NCBI GenBank assembly: GCA_028564675.1
Contig: JAOVVO010000302.1
Location: forward strand, 28,345-92,344
Source: Onchocerca lupi
Lineage: Eukaryota; Nematoda; Chromadorea; Rhabditida; Onchocercidae
Length of the DNA stretch: 64,000 nt
Reading direction: 5' to 3'
Shown: positions 22,876 to 34,534 of the stretch, piece after piece
Numbering within the stretch: the stretch's first letter is position 1
Layout: each line of letters begins with the position of its first letter
Position numbers and translations under genes: made by a program
Notes under the pieces: model-generated
The model's database searches: none
The model's input: the letters and a program-made list of their open reading frames with translations, nothing else
Told to the model about the DNA's origin: nothing

Positions 22876-24354
22876 TGCAGATAGAATCCACATCCTGTGT
22901 TACCCTTAAATCATGTTTGATGCAACAGCTGAGGAGGAATAAATATTGCCACCATAATGTTGATATGAAACTAAATCACAATTCGACTTCAGTCAGCTTT
23001 TTTTATCAGTTGAATCTAACAAATGAAATCGAATATTTTGAAAGGAATGAATTGACGGTGTATTTAATAGTTACGATATGACCCTTTTTGATATGTTCGC
23101 GAAATGCATATTTTTTAAGCACTTTGGGGACTGATGAATGATAAATGGTGGCAAAGCTTCAGTTATCAATTTCCGCTTAGACCTAGGTAATTTTGCAAGC
23201 TTATCATTCGTAAATTGTTCTTTGCGACATTGACTATCTTCAACTACTTGATCTTACTATTCTGATTTTACTACACTTGATCTTATTCATGCAAAAGTAA
23301 GATGACCGCTTAAATACTACAAGATTGAAGAGTAATACTGTTGCAAATAATTCCATTTCTTAATTACAATTAGGCATCAGATCGGCTGATTCAATTTTTA
23401 ACTCTTTAGTCTATTACTTGGAACGTAAGACCTTCAATTAGAAATGTACAAAAGAGAAAAAAAAAATCAAAAAAAATGTATGACCTTCAATTAAAAATGT
23501 ACAGATACCTATAAATTCTTATCCTGGAGTCAGGATCAACCACTTCCATGGTATACATCTGCCGGGCATCATTTAATTACGCCTATACACAAGAAAAGTA
23601 ATTTAAAAAATAACTCGAAAACAAATCAAAAAAAAAAAAATAGACAATAAAGTCATGAACAAACCCAGCTTCGCTATCATCCTCGGACACCTTATCAATC
23701 CACTGCAATATTGGTCGCATCAAATACTAGGAGTTACGCGACGCTTGAAATGCTAAGATCTGTTTATTGTTCCTATGGCAACCCCTTTCTTTATTAGGAG
23801 CCATTGGAGATCTTATTGATAAAATGAATTTAAGTACTGATCATATCAATCTTCGCTATACTACTTTCCGTAAATTAAGAATTTGAAATTTAATTCATAT
23901 CAAAAATTTTGCAACTTGAGCAAAAATTGGCGGAGAATTGATATAATATTTATTCAATAAACTTCAAAACTTGTCACATTTCATTACTGGAAAAGATATT
24001 GAATTCAAAGAATTCAGCTCTTGTCATTATGGATGTTCGGGATAAGTATTCGAAATCCATTGTATTCTGCTTTTTTTCATTAGAATCAGGACACACAAAG
24101 GATGATTGTAAGTCTGGGGGAAACTTGATAGAAATAAACCGAGAGAATCATCTCTTACCAAGCCTGTTACTTGCATATCTAAAGTGATCAAAACTAGAGA
24201 ACATAATCAATAATTTGCACAAACTTTTCCGCCTGAAAAAATCAATTTTCACATCGTCCATGCAATTCGAATGGCATCTAAAATTCATTGTTTGCGAATA
24301 GTATTCAGCAGCTGTAGATGGATACTGCTGGTCAGGTATTCTCAGAATCCTGAG
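22876..24354. other. intergenic region flp-1 to pik-1, with X-box
   Basis: No convincing gene was seen. A 62-codon open frame at 23999-24187 has no domain and no supporting splice pattern. The main feature is the X-box match at 23769-23782. Confidence 0.5.
23769..23782 (-). promoter_or_regulatory. RFX/DAF-19 X-box match
   Basis: The plus strand reads gttcctatggcaac; its complement GTTGCCATAGGAAC fits the strict RFX X-box GTTNCCATRGNAAC at every defined position. X-boxes bound by DAF-19 drive ciliary genes in C. elegans, usually within a few hundred bases of the start. This one lies 573 bp upstream of the pik-1 start and about 4 kb from daf-10. Function is inferred. Confidence 0.45.
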
Positions 24355-27300
24355 ATGGATTTAAATGGAGTATCATCCAGGAGTGATACTTACGTTTATT
24401 TGTTGCCATTCAGTGTGCGGAAGCAATTAGCTGCTATTTTGGATCCTGATAATGCGTGGGAATTGCTAGGTTTGTTAATATGATGTGATGATCACTAATA
24501 TTTACATTTTTATATTCGCAAGAAATTCAAGAAATTTGTATATGAGTCGCTAAATGACTAAAAGTTTCCATAGCTATAAAATGCAAAAAAATCATGCCTA
24601 TTAGTTAACGATTCAATTTTTATATTTAGACGTGATTTATTTTGCAGCGTTTGTAATGCCAGATATTGGGAATGTAGATGTACGGGCTTGTCGGGATGCA
24701 GGGTCTTACGAAAGTCCGACAGAGAATCTTCTGGCAATATGGGGCTCAAAAGGAAACAAAATAATACAACTTTATAATTGTCTTGGTCGAGCAAAACTTG
24801 TTCGTGCGATGAAAGCAATACGCCATCTAGGTGTGTTTTTCTTGGGCACGTTCGTTTTTTATTATCAAAACCCAACAGAATTTGATGATTTGAGATTCTC
24901 ATGGTTTTTATTTCTGCATTCTTGATGTATATATGAATTTAAGTAATTCGTGCTTGACTTAATTTATATGATTTCTAAATTTCTAGATTTTTAATTTTCT
25001 AATGGTAGTTCTTCTGATGAGTCCAGTACTTATCGTTATGATTATAAAGAACAGAAAATGTTAGTCTCAAATTATTATTTAACAAGCATGTGACAAAGAC
25101 TAATAAAATACTCGAATAATCAGTTTTCTTTACAGTAGATCCGTTGTTTTATCGTTGGGAAGAACAGTGCTTGCAGTCTGCAAATAAAAGAAATCAGGAA
25201 AGCGAAAAAGCATTAACTTTTAGCTCTTGCTGTTCACCCAAAGTATGCTGTTATGCAAATGTTTCTGGTCTTTCTTAAATTTCGCTAGAAGATGGCAAAT
25301 TTTTAAGCAGTCTGTTTAATTTTACTGTGTTGCAGAATGGTGATGTCTTAATGCGGTGCTTTGGAGAAATGTTTTCATTGAAATATTCTGATAATGTGAG
25401 ATGGTTGGATCCAGAGACTGAGTAATTATTTCTTAAATTTAATTGTTTTAACTTAGCAGATTTACTTACATTTCTTCAATTTCACCTAAATTTCTTCAAT
25501 TATCGGATCATTTCAGTACTTTTACCGATTCAGATGTAATATATAAAACTCTCCAAAATACTCCATGCATTAAGTATGATGATATTGTGAAAATTACCAA
25601 CAATTTTTCTTCGAACAACATTCTTGGAAGTGGAGGTTACGGGACGGTTTATCGAGGAACATGGGAGCAAACAGAGGTGTGCGTTATATTTTTGCCTTAT
25701 TTATGATAGTATTTTTTTTTCCAAAAAAGGAAACTACACCATGTATAATATCTACACTAAATGCAATCATTATTTGACTTCAGCAGGCTTTATATTATAT
25801 ATTTCAGATTGCAGTGAAGCGTATACAAGGTACGAAGGAGTATGGAGCTGAGGTTACTTCTAGTTTTATTAAGAACTTAATTCTGTTTAGGTTATATGAA
25901 TTCCTGAATCAGATTCTTTAGAAAGAACAAATGCGTCAAAGTTTGCAAGAACTAAGAACATTATCGAAATATCGGCATGATAACATTCTGCCCCTTTATG
26001 CATATTCACTTGATGGTCCTCAACCTTGCCTACTTTATCAGTATATGAGCAATGGTTCATTGTTCGATTGTCTCTTCGGAAAAGTAAAATTTTATAGTCT
26101 TGTAATCACAAAAAAAAATAGTTGTTGGTAAGTACTGTGAAATTCCAATACTCCTTTATCATCGTTCCGTTTCGATTAAAATTTCTCAGAATTTTTGAAA
26201 AGCTAGTTTGAGATAGTTTTAATCATTAGTATATAAAGATTAGAGTAACAGTTCCGTTATTTGCTGGAAATGTATTGTAATTTAAATGGTAGAAATGTTA
26301 GATCAGTATAATGGCAATTTTCACTGTCAATTTTTTCTGGTTTACCAAAAAACAAGTTTCAAATATTTCGTAATTATTTGCATTTGAAGACTGGTTGAAG
26401 AACAGTTTATTGCAGTGTAATTTTGTAGAAATCTAAGGTTCTTACTTGGTTGCAACGTATGTCAATAATGATAGGTTGCGCTCGTGCTCTACATTATCTG
26501 CATTCTATTGCAAAGAATCCAATAATTCACGGAGATGTAAAATCAGCGAACATCTTGCTCGATAAACATTTGGAACCAAAATTAGGTGATTTTGGTTTAT
26601 GCCGAGATAACTTTTCAAAAGTTGGTGTATTTTGTTTTTTTTTTTTTTTTTTCTTTTTTTTGGTTGAGGGTGAGGTGGGTAAATGATACAGTCATTTCGA
26701 AGTCTGTTAGTAGGTGACTTGAAATTATGAAGAATCGTTTACTGTGATTTGTAATGTAAAGGCTTTGATTCATCAGCGAATATAAGAAATGTATAAATTA
26801 GGATGACTGGAAAGATGATGGTTTCATTATCGCTTCTCACGTTAAAGGGACTTTGGCATATCTGCCGCAAGAGTTTCTGGAAGAGTTAGTTATCTCTAAT
26901 TTTTAATTGGAACAGTTTTTATAAAAGCCTTCATATATCATTTTTCTAGAATATTTTATTATAACGAAAACCGAACGATAGGGTTGGAATATTTATTAAT
27001 ATTCTGTGATATGCTCATGAATCTTGAATGTATGATGATCAAATCAGCACCAAGTTCATCAAGAATAGATTCAGTATTTTTTTCTAGTTTTTTCTTTTTT
27101 TTCTTCAGGAGAATTATTAGTACGAAACTCGATGTATATGGTTATGGCATAGTTTTATTAGAAGTTGCCACGGGATTAAAGCCTCATGTTGCCAAACGAG
27201 ATCCGCAAAACATAGTAAAATATGTCATGGAGCTTCAAAGATCTGGAAAACATGAAAGTATTCTTGCTGATCAACATTGTGATTTTACCAGTGGTTAATT

Positions 27301-27636
27301 TTTCATATTACAAATTTAAGTGGTCGGATTTATTATTTTTGCGATTTCAAATGGGATTTTACAATTGATTAATCTTTTATATTACAAATTTTATTTTGGT
27401 GGTCGAATTTATTATTCGCGATATCGAATAATTCGCAAATATTTGCTTATAAATAGGAACTGTTTAAAATTTTTTTTCGAAGTCCTGTCATTCGTAAGAA
27501 TTTTGCAGATTTAGACATCAGTTACTTCAGTATTATTCTACAAACTGGATTAAAATGCGTGATACGAGATTACCGAAAAAGGCCAACATTTCGAGAAATC
27601 ATCAATACGTTCTTACACGTACATAATAGCGTTTAG
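24355..27636 (+). CDS. pik-1: PIK-1, Pelle/IRAK-type death-domain kinase
   Basis: Serine/threonine kinase of the Pelle/IRAK family, acting downstream of Toll-type receptors. Exons: 24355-24469, 24648-24830, 25136-25242, 25336-25421, 25517-25676, 25808-25852, 25922-26083, 26429-26620, 26802-26884, 27109-27293, 27509-27636. Phases join to 481 residues. The first two exons form a death domain (YVYLLPFSVRKQLAAILDPD, then ENLLAIWGSKGNKIIQLYNC). The kinase domain follows: P-loop GSGGYGTVYRG, ATP-lysine IAVKRIQ, helix C Glu in SLQELRTL, catalytic loop IIHGDVKSANILL, Mg-binding DFGLCRD, GTLAYLPQEF in place of the usual GTxxYxxPE, and DVYGYGIVLLE. HGD instead of HRD is normal for IRAK/Pelle. The start follows a possible trans-splice acceptor (ttctcag). 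An X-box lies upstream. Confidence 0.9.
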
Positions 27637-28072
27637 TCGGAACTTGAAAGTGAAAAATGAGGACGCAAATTGTGTTTAGTATTTTCAGAAGAAAATATTA
27701 ATCATTGCCTTTATTCCATCCGAACTTATAAATTGGAATGTTGTACCGAAACTATTCATTTTGCTCTTTCAAGAAATTGAATGAAGCTTTTTGTATTTTT
27801 CTTGCGATTTATATTGCATTCGTGCGTGCTTGTTGTATTGAACTCTTGGAAAGTTTTATTATCAATGAATGTCTGACTTTCATAGTATTTTAAATATTGC
27901 TTTCAAATAAAAGTAATAAAAATCTATCTCATAATTTAAATTAGATTCCCCCCTTCATTGGGTCTGGTTTTAACCAGAATTTCTTGGTACTGGAGAATAT
28001 CAAGAATAGATATCTACATAAATCCATCGTAAGGAGCAAATTGATTCTTTAATAACTAAAGCTCTTCTAGTG
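27637..28072. other. intergenic, pik-1 3' region
   Basis: About 435 bp between the pik-1 stop and the start of the zinc-finger gene. AATAAA-like sequence occurs near 27906-27920 (caaataaaagtaataaaa), a plausible poly(A) signal. No other feature was seen. Confidence 0.5.
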
Positions 28073-30728
28073 ATGAATATTGATGCTTTTGAGCAAGGTG
28101 CATCAGGTTGCACGGAAATTCGGATGAAAGAAGACGAGTTAAGAAAGACAGCCTCTATAGCATTTTGCGAAATTTGTTCGCGGACATTTGCAAATAAGAA
28201 TGCATTCCATTTGCACCAAGTGAAGACACATAGCCGTATATGTGGGGAAGCCGATTTGGCGCTATTTCATCGGAAACGAGTTGCTTCAGGTATGTGTGAG
28301 TCTACGATTTCTAGATTTTTTTTACTTTCTTGGTTTTCTTTGGGCTATATACAAAAGTTCTCGGAAAATAAATAATAGTTAAGCTTAAACTGAATTTGGA
28401 ATTTCCAGAAACCGAGAAGCACTATTTTTGTCCTATCATTGGTTGTCGATATAACAGTGGTCGCTCTTTCAAGGCTTATAAACTTCTTCATCAACATTTC
28501 CTGAAAGTTCATAATGAAAAACGTTTTAGGTGACTTTTTTTTCTTTTTTTTAAAGTTTTTTATGGCTTATTACTTTTCATTGCTTTTTCTTGTAGTTGTT
28601 TCATGTTTTCTAGTAATTTACTGTGTTTGTAGATGCGATAAATGCAAAACGGCAAAATTCAGTTTGCAGCGTGATCTATTATATCATCAAAGAAAGCGTT
28701 GTCTCTTAAAAAGAGGAGTGTGATATTCTTAATTTTTCAGCACTTTTTCTATCGGGAGTAACAAGCAACGTGGAGCATTACTAATTGTTTCTTGTTCATT
28801 GATCTTCTGGAATGCATACTAGTTCATTCCGCCTCATAAAATCTAATAAATTGCATGTTATATTTTTAGGCTGTAGTGTCCAAATGTCAACATTAGCTGA
28901 AATAAAATCAGACCATCCAGAAGTAAAAAGGCGTTCGGAAAAATCATTTACGAGAAACCGTGATCAAAATATGGTCTCTACTGCGTCTGAGTTAGTGAAG
29001 AAATGCCTTTACTGCATTGTCATGTTTATCTGTGACTACTCTTGAATTTATTTTTTCAGGAATAAAGTCAAAAACGTCATCTTCATCAATGTGAATGTTG
29101 TTCAAGCTAGTTGTACGCCGTCTTTTAAACAGATCTACCCGAAACCGAAGTAAGTTGTAATTAGTTTTTACGCATGACATAAATTAGTGTTATGAGTTCT
29201 TCTCACTCTCACGTAGAGTAAGAAGAATTCATATCACTAATTTATATCATTATTTTTTCACGATGTATCTCTCAGGAGCAAGAGGAAAGAAATATCTAGC
29301 CAATGTTCCGACCAGCGATTATTCATTTTCCTCTTTAAAGTTTCTCACTTAAACTTCAGTTTTTGTATTACGCAATATATTCAGATATATGATTCATGAA
29401 TTATAGGGAGCAGGGGAGTAATTTCATTATTGAATAGGATGAAAAATATTTGTAGCATCATTTAATTCGTTCAAGCTATTCATTCTTTGTCTTCAAAATT
29501 ATATTTGTTCAAGAATGTTCTTTATGGCCTTTCTTCTTTTCGTTCATTTGGTTCGAGCATACTAGGATCTAGATCGTCAATCATGTGACTCGCTATGTTT
29601 AATATTCTTTAAGAACTCTTTGATTACTCGTCAGAATGCTTGCTCCCTTCACAGTTCTCCAAGACATTTCGAAAACATCATCTACAAAACTCTTGCCAGT
29701 TTCTCGCAGTGTTGAACTGTCTATGTCTTCTCTTGTTCGATGACAAGTCGCATTTCATCGGCTCATGGCAAGACATGCTTCTTCGTTTAATACTGGATAT
29801 TTGGAAGATATTTGCTACAGTCCACTTTGTATTGGTAGGAATGTAAACCGTTTTACTTTGTTACAATTTTCAGTGTTTGCAAGGTTAAGTTCTGTCTTCA
29901 GACGAAAATACTTTTTGCAACATAACTAATAAGCCGTTCATTTATCTTGTTCGTGGTTCCATATCTGTGTAGATAAAGCTTGATTCATTTCCCTCTGGTG
30001 ATTTTTGATGGATTCAAATACAACAATACCAAGTTATTGAGCACAAAGTTCTTTAGATTTCCATAAGATAAATAAGGCCCATTTTCAGGATCTTAATGAA
30101 TATTATTGAGAATTACTCAGGTCTTTCTAATGTCCTAACCAATTTTTGAGTGGAACGTATAAGTTTAAAGCTAAGGAGGCATGCTAGTGTTATGCTCATA
30201 TTTAGTGGCATTTTGTATAATTATCATTTGCACGTATTTTACATATTATTCCATTCCCTTTAGTTCCAGTTTTCGGATGACAAAAAGCAGCCAAACAGAT
30301 TATGTGAAATGTTGCGATAAATCGGTTATGTGTCATGCTGGTTCACCGACGCCTCAGTGCAGCACGTGCGAAATCTCTGCACCGGTAAACTTCATAGAAT
30401 TTTGACTGAATGCATAATTATTAGAAATTGTGCAACAATCATTTTCTAGGTGTTGCACAAATATAACGATTTCCATTGCCAAACGCATATTGCAAGCGGA
30501 GTTGAGTTTGGTACGCAAATCTATCCAGAAGAAGTAGCTGGCCGTGATCTCCATACAAAACACTCTAAGACACACAACGATTTTGAATTCGAAGATATCT
30601 GGCGTCATATCGAAACACAAACTTCCACTTTTACTGGCAATGATGCGCTGACGCAGACAGCAATAGACTTCATGGATAGTGCAAGCATGACTGATTGGGA
30701 TTTGCTTATTGATGAAATGTGCGAATGA
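28073..30728 (+). CDS. ATMIN: ASCIZ/ATMIN-like C2H2 zinc-finger protein with LC8-binding motifs
   Basis: Probable ortholog of ASCIZ/ATMIN, a transcription factor that activates the dynein light chain LC8 gene and is bound by LC8 in a feedback loop. Exons: 28073-28289, 28409-28529, 28633-28717 (or 28719), about 28879-28991, 29060-29149, 30264-30384, 30450-30728; the junction entering 28879 has alternative phases. N-terminal C2H2 fingers: FCEICSRTFANKNAFHLHQV with HSR; YFCPIIGCRYNSGRSFKAYK with a His-His end; and RCDKCKTAKFSLQRDLLYHQ. The C-terminal part has five TQT-type motifs (SSQTDY, HCQTHI, FGTQIY, IETQTST, LTQTAI), spaced as in the ASCIZ LC8-binding domain, ending in DWDLLIDEMCE. The start follows a possible splice-leader acceptor (ttctag). 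Confidence 0.75.
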
Positions 30729-31694
30729 ATTATTGCTCTGGCGAGAGGCTCCTTAATTTGTCACCTTGAAAGTATGAGAATCTATACTTTTTCCGCACCG
30801 AATTATTTTTAAATGACAAATAGACATTAAAAAAGTGTAGGGAATTTTTACAAACTGTTTAAAATCGAGGAGTTACTGCATGCAAAACTTCCATGCGAAA
30901 ATAAATTTCAGTTGCAATAAAGGATTGTAGTCTAGATGTTTTGGTTAACATATGCTAGGGAGTCTTTATGCAAGCTTTTTCGCTGTGGTACAAAATATGA
31001 ACGTTTTATTTCACTTCACGAAAATTCAAACAGCACTATTGGATTTGAAAAATGAAGTACGGAAGCTGGGCATGAATTTGGCAAATATTTGAGACAACAT
31101 AATGAATCATTCAAAAATGAAAAAGTCTAAACTCAAAATTCAGGATAATATTTACAAAGAAAAGAAATGTGCTAGAGTGCCACTCTACAACAGAAGTGTC
31201 AAGACGTCCTTACGCTTTGTTTTTCAATGCTCTCTTAAGATTTATAAGACCTAAAAATGTTCCAGAACTCAGGAACGTTCATTAAATATATGCAATCTGG
31301 CAAAAAAGACAATTTGTTCAATGCGAACTGATAGGTAGTTTCAGTTCTGTAAAATCTTCTTTGCATCGGAAAAACTGTCAGGAAAATGCCAGCTTGTCTT
31401 CGTCTTATTTATGCAAAATCTAACCCCAAATCGTAGACCAGAAACAGGTATTTACAGCAAGAATCTCTAGAATGAACGGAGTTTTAAATTCTTTTTTTTT
31501 TCTTTTTTTGGATGATAAACGTCAATATTCGCATATCGATAAAGAAATAAAACTGATTTTGACTCAAGCAAGACATCAGAAAGCACTTGCTACTTTTCAA
31601 AGATGATAATACGATTAGAAGTTATTTGAGGCATGTCACGCCTTCAAATATCGATTCAGCACTTCATGATGAGGTAGCATTGTTTTTCGGTCTG
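30729..31694. other. convergent intergenic region, no gene seen
   Basis: About 1 kb between the stop codons of two convergent genes. It probably holds both 3' untranslated regions. No coding pattern was seen. Confidence 0.5.
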
Positions 31695-33193
31695 TCATAA
31701 CACTGTTGAATTTTCTTCCAGAGTAAGTCGGTCAATGAAGCTTTGCAGAGGTACCAGCTGTTTTGAATCAATCAAGTCAAATTCTTGTATAAAAAGCATG
31801 AAGTGTTTGAAACTGGTATTTAAATGCTCTACTGCATTAAGCTGTTCTGAAATGTGGAAAAAGTATTAGAATTTCTTATCTACTTCAAAGTCATTTATAT
31901 TCCCGCTTGAAACTGGTACTTAGAAATGTAAATCAGCAAAACTGAAAGAAAGTAAACTCGAAAAAATACGTCCTCTGCAAAACAAGTCGTAAACCTAATA
32001 ATCCAATAGGCAACAGGAATTCCGTCAACTGTTCTTATGTTATTGATAAGGTTAAATACAGAAATCAAGCTGCATTCTTTTCCGTCTCAAATCGAACAAA
32101 TATTCTAGCCTTCATTTGATGTAATACTACGGCATTTTACACTACCTGATAACACTCACTTTTCCAAGCTTCACAGAAACTGTGTAATAAAAAGCATACA
32201 TTAACTTGTAAACAACGAATATTACATGAATTCTAAAAGGAGAAAGAATCTAAATACATACCAATAAGTTCGAGATGTTGATGATACACATGAGCATACA
32301 CTCTAAATAGTCGTTTCACAACCGCTTGCGCGATATGTAAGAAATTTGGTGGGAAAGGTTGCCCTGAATTCAAATGATGCTGTTGTATGACCAGAAATCT
32401 AAGTGTATAAACAAATCTACCTACAACACTAATCTTCACCAAATGTCACTTGTAGATGTAAACGAAAAAGTACAAATTAAAGAAACTTCTTTGGATGTAA
32501 ATAGTTAAGCAGCAAAAACAACTACCGATTTGGGACGGGAAGATATTTTCGTCATCTAGCTGCTCATGCACCCAAGTCATCAAATAATCAATATATACAG
32601 GTGCTGGACATCCAATAGCCTTTCTCCCATCCGACCAAACATATTCATATTTAGAACTTGCACACATTTTAGGACAGGACTCCTTCGTACAATGATCATT
32701 TATTGTCCCGAACAACATACTCACTTGATTGAAAAAATCCAGAACTAAAATTACAACTTAAATCATTTCTTGCCGATGTAACAATAAAGAATTCACTTCC
32801 ACATTATTCCTTCTCATCTATTTCATTTTTTATAAGCATAAAAAAAATCAAACTTGCAACTTGCAGAAGTTAAACTATTTCTGGAATATTACACCCGTCA
32901 ATAAGATTTTCTGATTATCAAAAGACATGTCCTCACCATTTACAGCGATCCATTCGTTAGGATCTTCACCCTGTGGTAATTTTACAGCTTCACGCAGATT
33001 TCCGCTCCCCAAAGTGGCTGATGCATATCTCAGCAATTCGGCCTGCTTAGCATCCACATGACGCAATCGATGCATTCGCGCTAAAGTAAGCCATGGCATT
33101 AGAAGAACACTAAGAGCAATTAGCAAATGACATCATATGGGCTTTATCAGAAGCAATTTTACCGAATAAATTAGTTCCGAAAAGGATAAAATT
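31695..33193 (-). CDS. MOB1: MOB1-family kinase activator
   Basis: MOB1 is the scaffold that activates NDR/LATS kinases in Hippo and mitotic-exit signalling. Exons: 33163-33193 (tentative), 32937-33080, 32526-32744, 32262-32363, 31695-31846; phases join. Core motifs: ATLGSGNLREAV, EDPNEWIAVN, DFFNQVSMLFGTI, zinc ligands in HCTKESCPKM and HVYHQHLE, KYEYVWSDG, PVYIDYLMTWVHEQLDDENI, FPPNFLHIAQ, KRLFRVYAHV, HLNTSFKHF and EFDLIDSKQLVPLQ. DFFNQ, YLMTWV and AHVYHQH favour MOB1 over MOB2, MOB3 or phocein. The N-terminus is unsettled: the tentative first piece reads NFILFGTNLF with no Met yet placed, and the usual SSRSSKTFKPKKN segment was not found. Confidence 0.88.
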
Positions 33194-34534
33194 CTGCAAT
33201 CCTCCCCAGCCAACTAGGTTTTTGACGGAGATGACTTCAGGGAAAAATATAATGCTGGATCCATATATCAAAGCAACTAAAAAGATGGTGATAACCACGG
33301 TAAGCAAGCATATCTTTTGTGCAAACTTTTTATTACTAAATGAAGTTTCAAAATTGATTTAAATTACTATACAACGTCGATAAGAACATACAACATAAAT
33401 CATATTAAAATAACGCACCTTTATATTCCAAACGACATTTCCATGATCATGTAATACAGTTTCAAATGAAGCACAGAAAATAAATGGCACACATAACTGG
33501 CAAATAATACTACTACAACTCGAAAGCGGTTTTCAAAAAACAAAGCCATATTAAGCAGAGTGCCAGTCCTCCGGACATTTCAAAATAATAAAACTGATAA
33601 ATTGAACAGCGATTACCCACTGACTAGATATCTTTCTGAAATCATCTAGAAAATGCATCTCCCGGTTGCAATTTCAGTAAAGAAAAAATGTCTAAATGAA
33701 AATAAAGAATGTTGCCCAATCAGTTAACAAATTTGATAGTACTCATAGTTTAACTATATAACTCAAAATCAATACCATTTTAAATTAACAAACGTATGTC
33801 AAGAATCACTAACGTAACTACGCTCTATAACAACATAAGAAATTTTAGACAACAATGAAGCAACGACACTTCACATCTATATGGTCAAAGAGAGCAAATG
33901 CAAACCAGTGCCAAATAATGGAAATATGATCTTTCACATTTAAAATATAAGTTCAATACATTTTACTAGTTTAGTAAACATATAAGTTTCTATTTTAATC
34001 ATACAACAAAGCAAAAAATCTTCAAACTTTCTATTCCTAAAACAATTTTATGGCCGGCGAGAAAGAAATCTTCACAGTATTAATTTGAGGAATTTCTTGC
34101 ATTTATTTACGCTACCATAAAATAAGATGTACAAGTAATATCTGAAAAAATGGTAGCCTTCAAAAGCAGCGAATAATTTAAAAGTTCAAGAAAAGATGAT
34201 GACGATTGTAACATGAAAAGAATCCAACATCGATCCAGTTACAGAAATGAACGACTCCTTATTGCTTATGCATTTAAACTACCTAAATGCTCTTTCTGTA
34301 ATGTTGAATTCTGCAATGAATAAATATTAACACCTCTACTGTTTGAAAAAAAAAAAAGTAACAGTTAACATGGCTTGTAACTAGTGTTTTCAGTCACAAA
34401 TAAGATCCTGGACTATTCGGATGAAAAATAAAACCATATTCTTGAATAATGCACGCTAGTTTTTCAAAAAAGTTTAGGTATTCCCTAGCACGAACATTAG
34501 ATTAATGGGCCGAAAAAATTGATTTCCTTCCAAT
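33194..34534. other. intergenic, PP4 3' side to MOB1 5' side
   Basis: About 1.3 kb between two minus-strand genes. It should contain the MOB1 start or first exon and the PP4 3' untranslated region. No separate gene was seen. Confidence 0.5.

Noticed and set aside
23999..24187. 62-codon plus-strand frame upstream of pik-1
   Set aside because: No domain, no donor in a useful phase, and the pik-1 death domain already has a good start at 24355.
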